DNA of 7,517 nucleotides from Actinomycetes bacterium (lineage in GTDB: Bacteria; Actinomycetota; Acidimicrobiia; Acidimicrobiales; RAAP-2). Of this stretch, positions 6,267 to 7,517 are shown in pieces. Numbering within the stretch: position 1 is the first letter of the stretch; each line of letters opens with the position of its first letter. The position numbers and the translations under genes are program-made. The stretch is taken from NCBI GenBank assembly GCA_021784205.1, contig JAJXTB010000118.1, positions 1 to 7,517 on the forward strand. Reading direction: 5' to 3'. The notes below the pieces were generated by a model that ran no database searches, had not been told where the DNA came from, and was given only the letters and a program-made list of their open reading frames with translations.

Positions 6267-6268
6267 GT
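6253..6268. promoter_or_regulatory. Perfect 7-2-7 inverted repeat, probable operator
   Basis: The plus strand reads ACTACAC-AG-GTGTAGT, two perfectly complementary 7-bp arms around 2 bp. It stands out as a locally AT-richer block in a GC-rich gap, 42 bp upstream of the MerR start and 12 bp after the thiG stop, and it covers the predicted -35. A dyad of this size suits a dimeric regulator; the adjacent MerR protein is the obvious candidate, by inference. I found no second copy in the window. Confidence 0.6.
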
Positions 6269-6280
6269 TCGCTCGCCGGG

Positions 6281-7060
6281 TCACCCGACGAACAGGTCGG
6301 GCCGTCCGAGGCTCGTCGTGGACGCTTCGGCGTGCACACGCGGGGGTATCCGTCCGGCCGACCGCGCCGCGAATCCCGCGCGCACGCCGTCACGGATTGC
6401 CGTCGCCATCAGGACAGGGTCGAGCGCGCGATTGATCGCCGACGCCGCGAGCACCCCGTCACAACCGAGTTCCATGGCGAGCGCGGCGTCCGAGGCCGTG
6501 CCGATGCCCGCGTCGAGCAGCACCGGAACGCTCAGGCGCGACGCGATCAACGAGATCGCGTGCGGGTTGCGGATTCCGAGTCCCGAACCGATCGGTGAGC
6601 CCAGGGGCATCACGGCCACGCAGCCGGCCTGTTCCAGTCGCTCGGCGACGATCAGGTCGTCAGAGGTGTACGCCCAGACCTCGAAGCCCCGGCGCACCAA
6701 CTCCTCGGCGCCACGCAGTGTCTCGGTCGTGTCGGGCAGCAGGGTTACGTCGTCGCCGATCACCTCGAGCTTGACGAGATTGGTCTCGAAGGCCTCGCGA
6801 GCGAGTTCGGCGACCTTGATCGCCTCGGCGGCGCTGTAGCAGCCCGCCGTGTTGGGTAGCAGCGTGAATCCGAGACCCATCAGGAGTTCGTAGATCGAAC
6901 CTTTCACCGAGGGGTCCACGCGCCGCAACGCGACCGTGGCGACCGATGAACCGCTGGCCGAGAGCGACTCGGCGAGCACGTCCATCGAACGGAATCCCCC
7001 GGTACCCACGACCAATCTGGAACTCGCTCGAATCGATCCGATCGCAACGTGTTCGTCCAC
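6281..7060 (-). CDS. thiG: Thiazole synthase
   Basis: ThiG builds the thiazole phosphate of thiamine from deoxyxylulose 5-phosphate, dehydroglycine and sulfur carried by ThiS thiocarboxylate. The 259-residue length is normal, and the TIM-barrel motifs are present: SRLVVGTGGF (residues 14-23), LLPNTAGCYSA (67-77), NLVKLEVIGD with the Schiff-base Lys97, LLPDTTETL, VMPLGSPIGSGLGIRNP and LLDAGIGTASDAALAMELG. The segment usually written NTAI reads ASAI here, and the tail AGRIPPRVHAEAS resembles actinobacterial ThiG as I remember it. The start is GTG at 7060, at the usual family position. No good Shine-Dalgarno sequence is seen, but TACGAT lies exactly 6 nt upstream, pointing to a leaderless mRNA. 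ThiS and ThiO, often next to thiG, are absent here. It is divergent from thiD. Confidence 0.96.
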   Translation of the reverse strand: MDEHVAIGSIRASSRLVVGTGGFRSMDVLAESLSASGSSVATVALRRVDPSVKGSIYELLMGLGFTLLPNTAGCYSAAEAIKVAELAREAFETNLVKLEVIGDDVTLLPDTTETLRGAEELVRRGFEVWAYTSDDLIVAERLEQAGCVAVMPLGSPIGSGLGIRNPHAISLIASRLSVPVLLDAGIGTASDAALAMELGCDGVLAASAINRALDPVLMATAIRDGVRAGFAARSAGRIPPRVHAEASTTSLGRPDLFVG

Positions 7061-7066
7061 GTCCCA

Positions 7067-7072
7067 ATCGTA
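7067..7072 (-). promoter_or_regulatory. Predicted -10 element of a leaderless thiG promoter
   Basis: On the minus strand TACGAT is followed by 6 nt (TGGGAC) and the GTG of thiG, so transcription should begin at the start codon. A TCGACA lies too far upstream (24 nt) to be a convincing -35. A leaderless mRNA would leave no space for a TPP riboswitch, and none is seen. Confidence 0.5.
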
Positions 7073-7174
7073 CTCAGCGTCGCGCGACGACCTCGGTGTC
7101 GACTGCGTGATCCCCCGCTACGTCGGTGCCGGCGTTGACGTCGAGGTTGAGAACGTCCGAAGTCCCCCGATTAC

Positions 7175-7180
7175 TAGGGT
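7175..7180 (+). promoter_or_regulatory. Predicted -10 element of a leaderless thiD promoter
   Basis: TAGGGT (7175-7180) is followed by 6 nt (TGCTTC) and the GTG of thiD at 7187. The AGGG within it could instead act as a Shine-Dalgarno sequence 7 nt from the GTG if transcription starts farther up; TTGAGA (7147-7152) with ATTACT (7170-7175) at 17 bp is a weak alternative promoter. The 126-bp thiG-thiD gap (7061-7186) holds both divergent promoters and no recognisable THI element. Confidence 0.4.
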
Positions 7181-7186
7181 TGCTTC

Positions 7187-7517
7187 GTGGAACCACTCAC
7201 CGCTCTCAGCATCGCCGGGTCGGACTCCGGCGGTGGCGCCGGCATCCAGGCCGACCTGCGAACCTTCAGCGCGTTCAGCCTGCACGGCACCACGGCCATC
7301 ACCGCGGTCACCGCCCAGAACACGCTCGGGGTGACCCGCGTTGTCTCGATCGATCCCTCCGACGTGCTGGCCCAGGTCGACGCCGTCCTCGACGATTTCA
7401 CGGTCAGCGCCGTAAAGACCGGCATGCTCGCCCAGCCGGCCACGGTGGTGGCCATCGCCGAGTTGGCTCGCGGGGGCCGCCTGGCGAACCTCGTCGTCGA
7501 CCCGGTGCTCGTATCGA
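7187..7517 (+). CDS. thiD: Hydroxymethylpyrimidine/phosphomethylpyrimidine kinase (3' end cut off)
   Basis: The first 110 codons of ThiD are present; the window ends one base into the next codon. ThiD phosphorylates HMP and HMP-P to HMP-PP, the pyrimidine half of thiamine. Seen here are the ribokinase-fold N-terminus [16 protein letters not shown] (residues 9-24), [14 protein letters not shown] (33-46, including Gln44, the pyrimidine-contacting Gln of the family), VKTGML (76-81) and VVDPVLVS near the cut. The start is GTG at 7187, which gives the normal N-terminus four residues before the first strand. Whether it is a fusion (for example to ThiE or TenA, as in some bacteria) cannot be told, since the C-terminus is missing. 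It is divergent from thiG and so probably co-controlled as part of thiamine synthesis. Confidence 0.95.
   Translation, partial: MEPLTALSIAGSDSGGGAGIQADLRTFSAFSLHGTTAITAVTAQNTLGVTRVVSIDPSDVLAQVDAVLDDFTVSAVKTGMLAQPATVVAIAELARGGRLANLVVDPVLVS

Noticed and set aside
6211..6393. N-terminal extension of the MerR frame into thiG
   Set aside because: The extension overlaps thiG, is Arg/Pro-rich, has no similarity to the regulator family, and the ribosome binding site is directly before 6210.
7061..7186. TPP riboswitch between thiG and thiD
   Set aside because: Only an isolated CTGAG is present on the minus strand, 16 nt before the thiG start; the paired P2/P4 elements and the second conserved block are missing.
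7074..7196. A 40-codon minus-strand frame upstream of thiG, considered as ThiS
   Set aside because: It is too short, lacks the C-terminal Gly-Gly that ThiS needs, and overlaps the thiD start.

Overview
The window is GC-rich (about 68-70% in the lines I counted by hand) and densely coded, and it looks like a chromosomal segment of a high-GC actinobacterium. The MerR-type regulator belongs to the Rv1828/Rv1830 group I know from Actinobacteria, the thiazole synthase has an actinobacterial-type C-terminus, and GTG starts and apparent leaderless starts are common. The class is less certain; Acidimicrobiia or a relative is my guess. I see no mobile element, CRISPR array, tRNA, rRNA or prophage gene, and no gene-free stretch over 130 bp.

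Layout, left to right. Positions 1-647 (+) hold two tandem CrcB/FluC fluoride channel subunits that overlap by 4 bp; the first is cut by the window edge. Positions 634-1380 (-) encode a class I glutamine amidotransferase-like hydrolase (peptidase C26, PuuD-like), converging on crcB with a 14-bp overlap. Positions 1420-6210 (-) form one tightly packed transcription unit, read right to left: a MerR-family regulator, a 132-residue PD-(D/E)XK nuclease-like protein of unknown role, then gcvT, gcvPA and gcvPB of the glycine cleavage system (T protein and a two-subunit P protein). Junctions are overlaps or gaps of 1-10 bp. Positions 6281-7060 (-) are thiG (thiazole synthase), and 7187 to the end (+) is the start of thiD (HMP/HMP-P kinase), divergent from thiG.

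How the genes work together: GcvT and GcvPA/GcvPB would oxidise glycine to CO2, ammonia and methylene-tetrahydrofolate, but they need the H and L proteins, which are not in the window. The MerR gene leads this unit, and a perfect 7-2-7 inverted repeat (6253-6268) sits over its predicted promoter, so autoregulation, and with it control of the gcv genes, is a reasonable inference. ThiG and ThiD make the two halves of thiamine from a shared 126-bp divergent promoter region.

The most distinctive signals are: (1) a TANNNT -10-like hexamer exactly 6 nt upstream of the start codons of thiG, thiD and the C26 gene and 7 nt upstream of gcvT, which predicts leaderless mRNAs; (2) the palindrome in front of the MerR gene; (3) the nuclease-fold protein of unknown function locked between the regulator and the glycine cleavage genes.
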